From NCBI GenBank assembly GCA_036250225.1, contig JAPZLL010000017.1, positions 434,001 through 498,000 on the forward strand: a stretch of DNA of 64,000 bases, written 5' to 3'. The first letter of the stretch is position 1. Each line of letters starts with the position of its first letter. The position numbers and the translations under genes were made by a program. The stretch is from Cercophora sp. LCS_1 (lineage: Eukaryota; Ascomycota; Sordariomycetes; Sordariales; Lasiosphaeriaceae). This document shows positions 1 to 10,256 of the stretch, one piece after another. The notes under the pieces are model-generated. The model was given only the letters and a program-made list of their open reading frames with translations, had not been told where the DNA came from and searched no databases.

Positions 1-902
1 GACGATACAGTAGGCGCTCAAACCCGCCATCATGTCCCCCCCATTTACTTCTATTTAGGTAGGTACGCGATCTTTCTCAGCTGCAGCGGCTGGCAAAAAG
101 ACACGGCGCTTAAAACCCGCATTCTTGCCGGCCCAGCCAAATGCTGCAGGTGGAGGGGGCGGTTTTGCATGCACCCAAGGTGAGCGAAGGAGGGGGGTGA
201 GGGAGGTCGATAATATGGCCATTGTGGGAGTTGAGCCGAGAGCCTGGTCTTTGGCCCGCGCATTATGCAGCGCCGACTTGTAAGCGATCAATTGCAATGC
301 AGACGGGATGGATGGCTGCCCAGGGCGGAGCTGGCAGAACTGGCCGTCACTTTTCATTGAATCAGCCCCCCTCCTCGTAACGCAGATGGGCGCGGGCTTT
401 GCAGATGTGGAAGCAGATGTGGAAAGGACGATGTGGCAGGCAGGGCCAGTCACAAATGCAGTTGATCGCTTTTGGTGCAGAACCTGATGTCCGACAGGCG
501 CGCCTGATAGCCCTCACCGACATTGCCAAATGGGCCCTGTCGATGATTGGTGTGCACTATCACACCCACCCTGAGACACTGCAGCCCGAAATGCGCCGAC
601 CTGGGCTTCGTATGGGCCGCTGACACCACTTCACTGGAGATGGGGTAGCAATGCATGCAGTCCAGCGACTGGGCCACGCGCGGGCGGCCCTGTTAGGAAA
701 CTGCCAGGTCAGCCTTCTCTGCCACGCTAAGACAGGTAGGTACCTAGGTATGGATGAAGGGCGGGGCTCTGTATTAAGCCCTTCCCCCCGCCCTCCCTCG
801 GGCTTTGACCCACTCCTCTTTTGCCACACAGCTTGTGCAAGCCCGGTCACTGCCTTACCAAACCGCCACTGCCGGCTGCCCTTTTCAAGCACGCGCCATA
901 CT
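1..902. other. intergenic sequence, left edge
   Basis: No coding stretch is convincing here. Several overlapping open frames exist on both strands, but none shows a recognisable domain or consistent splice sites. The right part is pyrimidine-rich and probably carries the promoter of the small gene starting at 903. Confidence 0.5.
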
Positions 903-1289
903 ATGCCCATCAAATCGTTTTTCTCTGCTCGCCGCCCTTCCTGGGGTTCTCATTCTTCAGAGGAGAGCTACAATCCTTTGCGCCTCTCGTTGAGTGGTGC
1001 ATCTTCCCATTTTCGGGGGCGGCGAAGTACTAATAGGCGACCAAGCTTCGAGCAAGAACCTCAGGTCGTTGCTGGCGGCCGCATTGATAGGGCAAGGTTG
1101 GTGGAGCTTCTGAATCGTAGATTTGGCAAGGGGTACGATTTGAAGGTGCGTGTGTCTTTAGAGTTTATCGCATCTTTCTTTGCTTCGAGAATTGACGATT
1201 TGCAACGACCTTAGGTTCGGTCTGATGGGTATAGGATATACGCCTCAGGTAGATTGAGTGAGGACGAGATATGGAGCTGTGTGTACTAG
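903..1289 (+). CDS. small two-exon protein of unknown function (105 aa)
   Basis: Exons are 903-1145 and 1215-1289. The 69-bp intron begins GTGCGT and ends CCTTAG, and splicing at phase 0 extends the frame by 24 codons to a TAG stop. The first half is Ser/Arg-rich and basic. The second half is the ordered part: a short helix-like segment (ARLVELLNRRFG), then a charged stretch that crosses the splice junction (LKVRSDGYRIYASGRLS). That ordered part spanning an intron argues for a genuine gene. I do not recognise the family. No signal peptide or membrane segment is seen. The start is the first ATG after an upstream pyrimidine-rich tract. Confidence 0.6.
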
Positions 1290-2169
1290 CTATTAGGCGG
1301 GTTTAGCACTAGGGACGTTTTCTTGTCTTCTTTCTCCTTTGCCCCTTTATTGTCATGCTCATGTTGGAACTCTGATTTATTCTTGTCTTCTTTTGCATTG
1401 TGGGTAGGACAGGACAGGCATTTTGGTTTCGTTTTCTTAGCCAACGATTCTCTCTTGTAGAACCTCGATGTGTTGCAACCGTCCCTACGCCTAGGTTTCT
1501 CGGGATATTAGATGTTTTTTTTGTTTTTTTTTGCTGTCTTTGGCTGGCTTGAGTACAGCCCCGGACCGTAGGGGCTCTCCAGGTAAACGCCCCAGTGGGT
1601 ACAATATCACAGTGCATGGCCAGGGGGCCATTCCGGATTGCGATTGTGCTTCTCACGCTCGTCTCTTCGTTCCTTAAGATATCCGGATGGCCTGCTGTAG
1701 CAAAGGTAGTCTTACAATTTAGCCACTCTATTACAGACCACCACATGCTGAAGTTATACTCCTTCGCCGGGTTAAATGCCGATGGGCTGAGCGCGCATCC
1801 CTCTGGCGGTCCGCTGAGTTGGATGAGAGAAAGACCGTAATAAGGTGTTGCACAGTGTATCTAACCTGTAAGCCAGAGTTCTGATCCAGTATCTCCCACC
1901 TAGGTGGGGTTTGATAGGTGATAACCCTTTCGATTTCGGGCGTATGCGAACCGGTGGGTTGCAGATAGATCTTGGTATATGGAGAATATTAGAAAGGCGG
2001 ATTTTACAGCGAATATCTAATTCAGGATATTGTCAAAGACCTAGTTTAACCGTATTAATACTAAGATAACCTCAGTTTCATAATCGACTCTCCAAGTAAG
2101 GTCATCGAGCGCAGCCCTACCAGACACAGCGGACCCCTTAAGCTTTTTCATATCGTTATAGAGTACATT
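1290..2169. other. intergenic, no gene seen
   Basis: The sequence is less GC-rich than the flanking genes and contains T-rich runs. Open frames on both strands are compositionally odd and lack domains or splice partners. The first part probably contains the terminator of the gene ending at 1289. Confidence 0.4.
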
Positions 2170-2850
2170 ATGCCGTAGAGAACTCTGAAGCCAACAGAAC
2201 GTATCGCGAAAGCCCTGGAGTTCCCGCAGTGCCTATTTTTCCTCCTCCTCCCACACCACCTCAAAAGCCTCTTAGACAGCGCCTCGGACTAAAGGGTTGT
2301 TCTGGGAAGATTATGCGGTGCCTGAGGGGACTATCGGGGAGAATTTTTATGGGGTTGAGGGACAGAAGCACCCACTCGAGGGGCATGTTGCCCCGAAGTA
2401 TCAGTGGAAGGCGGGTGTACCGCCGAGTGAGCACCAGATTCCAGAGTAAGCTGTGTTATGACAGTTGGGAGAAAGTTGATTCACATCATGCCAACCATGC
2501 CGCAATGGGATCGCAAGGACGGCAATTATCGACCAAAGAGTTCCATTTGTCCATCAGGCCTCATACGGGGACTATCTCATTGTGAAGAACAACCCGGATA
2601 TCTTTGACCAACCAGTGACCGTTGCTCTCTTGCAAGAGTCTGCCCACGCAATCACTGATTTTGACCCCGAGTAGGAATTCCCCGACTGGACAGTAGTTAT
2701 GGGCAGTACTACTCCCGTCTTGAAGCAAGTCGCCAAGTATTCCGGCCCTCATCCCCATCCGCTAAACTTGAACTTCTTTCGAGGCTGGGAGATGATGGGC
2801 GGCCATGACGTGGTCGCCACTATCCGCCTCAAAAAGGGGAGCAAAAGATG
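2170..2850 (+). pseudogene. decayed coding sequence, family unknown
   Basis: One frame (codon starts at 2288, 2582 and so on) reads like real protein over two blocks: about 2276-2446 (GLFWEDYAVPEGTIGENFYG) and about 2534-2672 (YGDYLIVKNNPDIFDQPVTV). They are separated by stops. A 78-bp intron from a GTAAGC donor at about 2447 to a GCAAG acceptor would join the two blocks in frame. After a TAG at about 2672 the same frame continues protein-like to beyond 2800, overlapping the 3' end of the NLR-like gene on the other strand. It may be a broken gene or a poorly resolved multi-exon gene. I cannot name the family. Confidence 0.35.
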
Positions 2851-5161
2851 ACAACAGGGATAAAACATCCCTGTCCCCTTTCTCCATGCCGATGATCCCT
2901 GGGTCGGTTTGGAACCCACCCCACTCAAGCCAATATGGACGCACTATCACGCCAGACCATTCCTCGCCTAGAAGAGTATATGCCGTGCGGCCGATAACCA
3001 CGTAGCAACGACAGTCAATGCTGGCCGGAATAGGAGCCCGCATCTCGATTCCCAGAACCGCTTTCAGTCTGTCCAACTTTGGGTCTGGGAACAGAGATTT
3101 GACGATTTCCATCCATGCTAGGGGAAAACCCAAACTACTTGATTCCATCAGTGGTTTGCAGCTACCCGCAAGAACCACGTGAAATGTCTGGCTGAACCTC
3201 GCCATCGGAATCCTTGCGCGAACCTTAGGCCAGAGTATCCCATGCAGGATAAGCCGAGCTGCCCGGGCACGTTTTTCCATGTCGCCCTCATAAATTTGAA
3301 GGTTACGTGTAGAATAAAAAACTAGCAGGTATTCATGCAGCCCGTACTTTGCCGCTAAGTCATCCGAGTCGAGCATCAAGAGCGAAAAGCAGTAGGGCTT
3401 GAGCCACGAGAACACAGCCAAGTGTTCATACCAGGCGTGTTTGTTCTTGTCCATGAAGCCTTTAAACGTCCGGTGGATTATCTTGATTTTCTGGCACATT
3501 GGGTGGTCTTCAGTGTAGCGAAGCGGCGTCCCAAACAGAAATTACCCCGGCACTGCTTCGACAAGGCCCTTGCACCGTCGCAACACTCGACATAGGACAG
3601 TGTGCATGTCTTGCTCATACTCTTCATCGCCAACCAGGTGTTCCTTGAGAATGTTATGAAACCTCTCAACATCCGGAAATCCCTCGCGTTCGTATATATC
3701 GAATGCCCAGAGGTGAATGGATTCCACTATTGAAAACTCGGTTGCTGAGATGATGAAGACTAGGGCTCGGTAGACGTACCCTTTTTCTAGGTCATTGACG
3801 CGGTCAAGAATAGCTGTGAAGAAATCGCCGATGTCCCGCGGATAGCTCTTGATGTTTTGGACAAGCTCTGTGGCAGTGCAACCCGAAAATAGCCCGTCTT
3901 CCAACTGTGTCAGCATCAAGCTGAGCCAGAGAAAGACGCCCTCTGAAGAGTCAACAATCGCGTCAATGACCCTCTTTCTCTCGTCTTCGCTGAAAAGCTC
4001 CAAAAATTGTTCAATCTTAGAAAATCGGTCCTGGGTGACAAAAACCATGTCGTATCTTGTCAAGTCCTGAAGACGGAAGTTGGGTCTGTGTTGATGAAAC
4101 GGCCCAGAAAATGTCTCGGGTCGAGCGGATACGCATATCTTGATATTTTCCTCCCCGATCCTCATCCATGATTCCAGAGTGGCGGGAAGGACGGATACAG
4201 GTTTGGACTTCGGCGGCTCGAACTCATCGAGCCCATCGATGAACAAGGCAACCCGATATTCCTTGAACAATACACTGCCATCATTGACCATCTTCTTGAA
4301 GCCACGCTCAATCTCTTCTCTTCCAAACGAGATTGTCCGTTGTTCGGGATTTCTCTTCAGCTGGTCCCACTTTTGAGGGAACACTGCTGCAATAAGACCA
4401 GGACAGCTCTCGAGCATCGTAAAGAGGAGTGTTCGAATGAGACCATATAGAGACTTTTCCACGGTTGTCCCGATCATGCGGAAGAAGAAGCGTCCAAAAC
4501 ACAATTTCCTTGTGCCGGCCCAGCTTTTGAGTCGAGATAACGTCGTCGGGTGTCGAGAGAGGAACTTCATCGTTGTCGACTTTCCTGCACCGGGCTTGCC
4601 TTCGATACAGAGGAACCCGTGCTTCTCTGACGTCCATGCCTTGAGTTGTTCACGTGCATCGAGTTGTTCGTTTGACAATGCGTATTCGCCGCTGTGGTTT
4701 GACCAATCTCCATCACTCTCCATTTCAATGTCACTGCCCTCGTCGCCGTCGTCGCTATCTTCAGCTTCGTCTGCTTCGTCATCTGTGTTCCTATCATCAT
4801 CGGATGCGTCGTCGTCATCCAACAACCATTCAAGGGTGCCCTCGTACGGTTCCAGGTCATCATAAAAGCGGTCCATCTCTGGAAAATTGAGCGCCTCCAG
4901 AAAGTCACTCTGCAATGACTTGAGAATCGCCGCTTCCGATGTGTTGTGCCGCAGCAAAAACTCCTGAAGGCCTTCCATCTTCGCAGAGCAGGCCAGAATG
5001 ATCTCACTCTCATGATTGAGTTTTCGGGTGACGTCGGCAAATGCAGCTCTGTCCGATTTGGCGGACAGCTTCAACTTTTGCATGTCGTCGCAAAGCGAGT
5101 CAAGGCGCAACGAGCTCTGCAGATAGCACAGCATATCGCGAGTGTGCTGGAGTTCCTTCAA
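2762..5161 (-). pseudogene. NLR-like NACHT protein, 5'-truncated and with an in-frame stop
   Basis: Two open stretches (5161-3542 and 3541-2762) lie in the same frame, separated only by a TAA at 3542-3544. The first encodes an N-terminal helical region, an acidic Asp/Glu tract (about residues 116-150), a Walker A loop (GKPGAGKST, about 188-196), a Walker B (VALFIDGLDEFE, about 304-315) and a SARPE motif. These are typical of fungal NACHT/STAND proteins. The second stretch resumes with IHRTFKGFM, the conserved IHRT-type motif that follows the NACHT and winged-helix part in this family. No intron with compatible phase removes the stop. The upstream end has no ATG: the first ATG is at 5137, and the frame closes just upstream at a junction with duplicated DNA. 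The normal N-terminal signalling domain is therefore missing. Fungal NLR-like proteins act in non-self recognition and regulated cell death. This copy looks inactive unless read-through occurs. Confidence 0.8.
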
Positions 5162-5469
5162 GGCCCCCTTTTCTCACCAATCTTCTCCACCTCGCCACCG
5201 AGCTTCTCTAGAGCGGCACCGATCTCCTCGAGAGCGAGGAGCATATCAGCAGCCGCGGTGGCTGCCGGAGGCATGTAGGGTTCGGCCGGGGGACGGACGG
5301 TTACCGTATGGAAGGGGGGGACAGGAACCGTAATTGTAGTGATGGCCGTTGTGGTGGCCGTTGTGGTGGCGGTGGTGGTTACTGTGACTGTGAGTGGGGA
5401 AAGGGGGGCGGCAGAAACGATGAGAAAAGTGACCAGCGAGGCCACAGAGAAAGTGAGAACCGACTTCAT
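5158..5469 (-). pseudogene. truncated copy of a Thr-rich membrane/secreted protein
   Basis: The 103-residue frame starts with a signal-peptide-like segment (MKSVLTFSVASLVTFLIVSA). It continues with a Thr-rich stalk of TTTAT-type repeats, a Pro-rich hinge and a short amphipathic helix. It is nearly identical to the first two thirds of the protein encoded at 10426-11124 but stops at EKIGEK. There it lacks the partner's C-terminal transmembrane helix and runs directly into the NLR-like sequence, out of frame by one base. It is therefore a 5' gene fragment carried by a segmental duplication. It may still make a short secreted Thr-rich peptide. Confidence 0.6.
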
Positions 5470-5593
5470 CTTATCGGTTTTGGGGGCAGGCTTGGGACTG
5501 CAAAAACATAAGAGACTAGCGACAGAAACGAACAAGACGAGCGAACAAGACAGCTTGTGTATACAGAGAGAAGAAACAGTCAAGCACTGAATG
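5166..5593. repeat. segmental duplication, copy A (partner 10754-11155)
   Basis: The interval aligns closely and in the same orientation with 10754-11155, from the end of the Thr-rich coding region to the shared AAGAAACAGTCAAGCACTGA about 15 bp from the right end. Differences are scattered substitutions, a roughly 21-bp insertion near 5180-5200 in copy A, and a 22-bp tandem unit that is single here and double in copy B. The left boundary coincides with the start of the NLR-like homology. Confidence 0.85.
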
Positions 5594-5681
5594 GTGACTT
5601 GGGGTGGTGCAGGGCGGCCGTTTCTGGGCCCCTGAATCACGTGGTGGCCTGTGCACCACTACAGCCGTCAAAACCTTCGTC

Positions 5682-5702
5682 ACGCGCGCGCAGCGCGCGC
5701 GT
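5682..5702. repeat. CG-alternating perfect inverted repeat
   Basis: Ten-base arms (ACGCGCGCGC / GCGCGCGCGT) are separated by a single A. Besides being palindromic, the alternating purine-pyrimidine CG tract could adopt Z-DNA or cruciform structure. Confidence 0.9.
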
Positions 5703-5749
5703 CTCTGTATCTAGGAAAAAAGCCATCGTCAACCCCCCAATGCCGCCGC

Positions 5750-5774
5750 CAACAGTGGCCTACGGCCACTGTTG
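5750..5774. repeat. perfect 11-bp hairpin
   Basis: CAACAGTGGCC and GGCCACTGTTG are exact reverse complements separated by TAC. The hairpin lies 48 bp right of the CG palindrome and has no T-run after it, so it does not look like a terminator. Confidence 0.9.
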
Positions 5775-6119
5775 CTTTCTTGTGTGTGTTGTTTGTTTTG
5801 TGTGAGCTACCATCCCCATTTCACCATGTCGATACGAAAACCACAACTACCCCTATGGCAATCGCGACAAAAGTCCGCTGGAGGGTTCTGGACCAGCCCC
5901 TGCATGCTCCATTCTGGGTCAACGAGTCTTGCCGGAAGGCTGGACGAAGACCTGGAACAACCTGGGCCAAGCAAGAGTGTCTTTCGCCTCAAATCTTGCC
6001 GACCAACGGGAACCCAAGCGCCTCCAATGCTTGAAACAACAAGGCCTTGACAAGCTCCCTTCATGGGTGCCCAACTAGGCTGCACAGACGGCATGGGGCC
6101 CAGCATCTCTCATTGACTG

Positions 6120-6965
6120 GGCCGATCCCACGCCACAGTTTTGGGCTGCTGGACAGCATTCGGTGGTGGAAATCATGCCCACCCATCAGAGTCCGCCCTC
6201 CGGGTGAGAGGGCTCGCCTCCGACGTGATAGAGTCCGTTGCACCTCCGTGGCACCCGCCCTCCGATCTCATCGGGCCTTTCTCGCGCAAAGGAATTGGCG
6301 AGCTCGAGGCCTGGGAGGCGCTCGCAATGGTCGAGCACGACCCCTGCCTCTATCAATCCAACCCTGACGGACGCGCAAACGCCCTCTGGCGTACGCACAT
6401 TGCTGATCTACCAGGCGATCGTGCTGCGCCCGTAGCAGATGCCCTTTTCATTGAGACCTGGTACGATCGTGTTGGCTGGCAGCGTCCGCCACCGAACTTG
6501 ACGTCTAAGGGGATATGGGAAACGGCTACCCTGGAAGGGGACAAGGGCCAGCCGCAGTCCGATATGGTGGCGCACTGCGTACAGTTGCGGGCGGAGACTG
6601 CAGAGTACAAGGACCATGTAGCCAGGGCATCGCTATCGCAGCTGCTGAAGGATGGTGTCGCAGGCGGTATCGAGGCGCCAAAGGCGTACGGGAGGTATCT
6701 CCGGCGTATTCGCAAGGTGTGCGCCCACCGGGCCCTGTGCGTCACACAAAAGGGGTATATGGGGTTGGTACCGTGGAACGCTAGAGAGGGTTATACGATT
6801 ATTGTCTTGCAGGGTGGTAAGACGCCGTTTACACTACGATATGCGTCGATGGGAGGAAACTTGCCAGCGTTTCACGTCGTGGGCGAGGCCTATGTGCATA
6901 GTATCATGGGCGGTGAGGCGGTTTCTGGTGCTGGCGGTGAGTGGCAAGAGTTGGATCTGGTCTGA
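6120..6965 (+). pseudogene. HET-domain protein, C-terminal fragment
   Basis: The frame ending at the TGA at 6963-6965 carries the usual C-terminal half of a fungal HET protein. It starts near SALRVRGLASDVIE, the segment that follows the HET domain. It ends with the conserved block containing GYMGLVPWNAREG, a GGKTPF segment and VVGEAYVHSIMGGEA. The N-terminal HET domain (ALSYxWG and WxDALCIxQ motifs) is absent upstream. HET proteins govern heterokaryon incompatibility and recognition-linked cell death. Without the catalytic/regulatory HET domain this is best read as a 5'-deleted relic. It is one of several HET pieces in the left half of the window. Confidence 0.7.
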
Positions 6966-7677
6966 GCTGTGTAGTAAAAAGAACATAAAAAAATACCGTA
7001 CATAACAGCCCCTAAAATCGACGTTACGAATTTCCCTTTCCTTCACTCCAATAATAGAGGACCAACCCCCTTGTATATTTAACACACCGATGACGAGGAT
7101 GCCAACATTGTGGTATCAACTTAATGCATTTCAAGAATGTTTCCTTCGGTTGATTCTACAGCTGTGCAAAGTCCTAGCGTCAAAAAGGAAGAGCTACCAG
7201 TTGCGGCCATCCGAGCTGAACAATAGCCCAAGGGAGCCGAACTTGCGCAGCCAGTTCACCTGGTGTGGCTCTTTGTTAGAACAATCTTATTATAACGGTG
7301 ACCGCACTATCGCATCCTTGCGCAGCCCTTGTTCCCCCACTGTCAAACCCCCAGACGTCCTGCCTTGCAATCTGCGGCCCCGACCCGCGTCGGACCATCC
7401 TCCCGCATCACCACCAAATCCTCCATGTTCCTGAGAATCACATTGATCACGCAGGTGCGGCGCTTCCGTTGTACATCCACCGCGTAGGTCCCTTTGCGAT
7501 GCCCTCACATACTGGTAGTAGCGATAACGACGATGCTTGTGGTAACAACATAGCAACGAGGCGGCCTGGAGCTGGTCGGGCTACTAGATGTGCAGTTTGT
7601 TGTGTCGGATCGCGTTCCATTGCTTTCGGCTTGCCGATTGCTTGCGCCGCCATCTCGAAGGCGACCTGCCTCCCTTA
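6966..7677. other. intergenic with dispersed-repeat remnant
   Basis: No gene is seen. The interval 7195-7268 resembles 22571-22640 and is listed separately. The right end is the 3' flank of the F-box gene. Confidence 0.5.
7195..7268 (+). repeat. dispersed repeat, copy 1 (partner 22571-22640)
   Basis: Shared blocks include GTTGcGGCCAtCCGAGCTGAA, AGCCCAaGGGaGC and CAGtTCAcCTGG in the same order, with lower-case positions differing. In this copy the inverted repeat seen in the partner is degenerate. Both copies lie near truncated HET genes. Confidence 0.5.
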
Positions 7678-9132
7678 TTAGATATATTGCCGGAAAGCGG
7701 CCTTGGATGCCGTCAGAATGGTAGCGAGTAGATCCCCCACCATCTTGCGACTCCGTTTCCAAAGCTTGCTCTTACTCAAGGGACCGGCAGACAATGCCAT
7801 CACTCTCTTCCAGGACGTCTCTGCGCCCAGTGCATGGTAGTTCCGACATGTTTCGTCGTCGCACCAGTAGGTCCCGAAGCTTTCCTCGTCCTCTTTGAGG
7901 TCATATGACCCCGGGTCCAGCATGGTTACCCAGCCGGGCCATGCCGGGCCAAATTCATGTCTCTTCTTTTCATCTTTGGGGCTGCAGCACTGCTGGCAGC
8001 GGCCCAGCGCGATCCTCTTCTCATAGCACATCACGACGCACTCGGCCGAGTTTGCGCACACGGTTGCACGCCATTCCGACATGCTATGTCCCCGGTAGCA
8101 CGGAGCTATGGGCGCCTTGTTTGGCGGCTTGTTCTGCCACTCGCTCATCCTGGCCGTGTACCAGAAAGCCGCCGGCAAACCGGGAGTATTCTTGTGGCGT
8201 GGGCACACGCCATCCGTGTTAACCTCACGTTGGTTGAACGCCCAGCCGGTTGGAGACTTGTCAAAGTGGAGGCAAGTACATACGTTCGGATCGAAAAATT
8301 GGAGCTCGACGGGATACTTTTCTCGAGGAGAGCAATCCAGCGGAGTCCCTCCCCGGCTTCGAAGCCAGTCGATCTGGCGCAATACGCCTCCTCCATCGAC
8401 GGCTCCAGTCAATCCTAGCCCCGGGACCTTCATGTGCGCATCCCAACGTATCGAAATCACAGGTTCGAGCGATGAATTTTGTTTCCGGTGGATATCGATG
8501 CAGTGGCGTTTCCCACAGTGCGCACCTTTGTACATCCGGACACCTGGACCCTTCAAATGGCCAGGGCAACGAGACTCGTCCGAATCGTACTGATGGGAGG
8601 GGTGACTGCATCGCCACGCACGATAACCAGTGCCTCGCCCGGATAGCCATCCTTCCAAATGATCCCAACAAAGCACTGAGTGGTCGCAAATCCTGACATA
8701 CCCCTCTCTCCCGATGCAGATGCGTTTCTGCGATGGGCCGTGGCGCTGCCGATATGAAAAAAGGCCGGCCGGGTGTTCGGCGCAGCACCCCGAACAATAG
8801 AGAAACTCGGTCCGTAGCCGTATGTTGGCCTCAGGGCCCGTCTCGCGGCAATTCTTGCAGAAAAGGTCCTTCTGTAGAAGCGAGCGCAAAGCAGGCATGG
8901 CGTCGTCCGGGACCCTCTCGCGGGCTGCCCACGTCGATAGACTGTACGGTAGTCTACCCCGGGAGTTGTCGTGCAGATGTCGAAAGCGGTCGTCCTCGAA
9001 CAGCAACAAGAAAGCGCGGCTCGCGCGTCGCAGGCACAAGATAGTGACATCATCGGCCTGGCCCATGATGGCCAGCAGAACATTGCTGGGAAGGTCACAC
9101 AGGCGAATTTTGCTGCCCATATTTTCGATCAC
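7678..9132 (-). CDS. F-box protein with Cys/His-rich body (484 aa)
   Basis: The single-exon frame starts at ATG 9132; a second ATG lies four codons in. Residues 7-47 form an F-box (LCDLPSNVLLAIM, then ILCLRRASRAFLLLFED), the Skp1-binding module of SCF ubiquitin ligases. The remaining roughly 430 residues are rich in paired cysteines (CKNCRETG, CSGCCAEH, CQQCC) with aromatic and charged spacers, so zinc binding is likely. No leucine-rich or WD repeats are seen. Such F-box proteins form large lineage-specific families in Chaetomiaceae-type genomes, often in accessory regions like this one. Substrate unknown. A role as an SCF adaptor is inferred only from the F-box. Confidence 0.75.
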   Translation of the reverse strand: MIENMGSKIRLCDLPSNVLLAIMGQADDVTILCLRRASRAFLLLFEDDRFRHLHDNSRGRLPYSLSTWAARERVPDDAMPALRSLLQKDLFCKNCRETGPEANIRLRTEFLYCSGCCAEHPAGLFSYRQRHGPSQKRICIGREGYVRICDHSVLCWDHLEGWLSGRGTGYRAWRCSHPSHQYDSDESRCPGHLKGPGVRMYKGAHCGKRHCIDIHRKQNSSLEPVISIRWDAHMKVPGLGLTGAVDGGGVLRQIDWLRSRGGTPLDCSPREKYPVELQFFDPNVCTCLHFDKSPTGWAFNQREVNTDGVCPRHKNTPGLPAAFWYTARMSEWQNKPPNKAPIAPCYRGHSMSEWRATVCANSAECVVMCYEKRIALGRCQQCCSPKDEKKRHEFGPAWPGWVTMLDPGSYDLKEDEESFGTYWCDDETCRNYHALGAETSWKRVMALSAGPLSKSKLWKRSRKMVGDLLATILTASKAAFRQYI

Positions 9133-9856
9133 GGGTATCTGACCTGACGGGGTGAATGTGAGTTGGTTGGTGGACAGGAGGGGAGATGGGCGTAGACAGA
9201 CCTTTTATACTAGGAGACAAAATTCGCCGATGGGCGAACTTTAACAAGCCTTCCGGACGCAACACGGCAATTCGGCCGTAGCAGCCAAAAGTTAAGACAC
9301 CTGATAAGGAAACCTTGAACCCCCTGCCGCACCCCGTGCACCATCCCAAGAATGGAGTTTTGCGACGTGGGAAGGTTGATGCCTCTTCACGGCGAGTGCT
9401 GCTCGTGGTGGATGCGGTGTGCGTGCCTGTTATATAGGAAATAATTACCACGTCGTCGTGATAGCGCCTTGCTGGATTGGAAGGCCCTCTGGTGATTGAC
9501 GATAGCTCCGCCAAACTCGGCGATGCTGGTGACTCGAAAAGTGGCAGCTGGAAAGAGTCACAAAGATTGCCGCGGCGTCCGGCTTGACCTGGACGAAGAC
9601 GCCAGACGAAACCGGGCGGCAAGGAATGGAAGGCTTATACCGTAGCAGGTTCGCCTCGAGGAGCGGGGATCTACCTCTCGTTGGTTGGTTAGTACCTAGC
9701 ACTCTCGACCGACATGGGAGAAACGAAGGAGAGGAAGCGACTCACTGTGGTCCCGAATGATACCTAGTATCGTCCAGCCTCTAGTACCCTTTTTCGTCTG
9801 TGGCAGATAGGTGTAGACGGAACGCCATTGAATGTTGGCGCATCATTTTGCTTGCT

Positions 9857-9889
<33 letters not shown>

Positions 9890-10256
9890 CTTTCTGTATA
9901 GGCTGCTGCTAGATCGTGGCGCTGCATCCTGATCTTGATTGGTGTTGTATGTTTGTTTTTGTGATGACCCCATATCGGCACGGCCGGTGCTGCGAGCCGA
10001 AATTCCCATGATGCCGAGTAGGAGCCGAGCTGGAAGACGCTGAGCTAGATGGCGGGCTCTTGGGGGGCTGAGCTCTCTTGGTTTCGCTGTAGCATTCAAG
10101 GGTTGTCGGAATGCCGGAGCTACTCGTCGCCAACACTGCGTAGAAGTGGAACTCGTCGTTGGCGTTGGTTATCCCGTTTTCCTTCGGTCTGACAAGGGGA
10201 GGTACTCCCCACACACGCAACACCACACACTGCTGTCCATTAGAGGGTCGTTGGTC
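9133..10256. other. intergenic with TG microsatellite
   Basis: The left part is the probable promoter of the F-box gene. A dinucleotide (TG)n run occupies 9857-9885. Open frames on the minus strand across the microsatellite encode His/Thr repeats and are artefacts of it. No gene is supported. Confidence 0.55.
9857..9885. repeat. (TG)n microsatellite
   Basis: An uninterrupted 29-base alternating TG tract. Confidence 0.95.

Larger units (their letters stand above)
5594..6119. other. intergenic with several short perfect inverted repeats
   Basis: This lies between the duplicated segment and the HET fragment. It contains two perfect hairpins, listed separately, and a weaker GTGGTG/CACCAC pair at 5641-5659. 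A 75-codon frame from 5826 has no recognisable domain. Confidence 0.5.
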
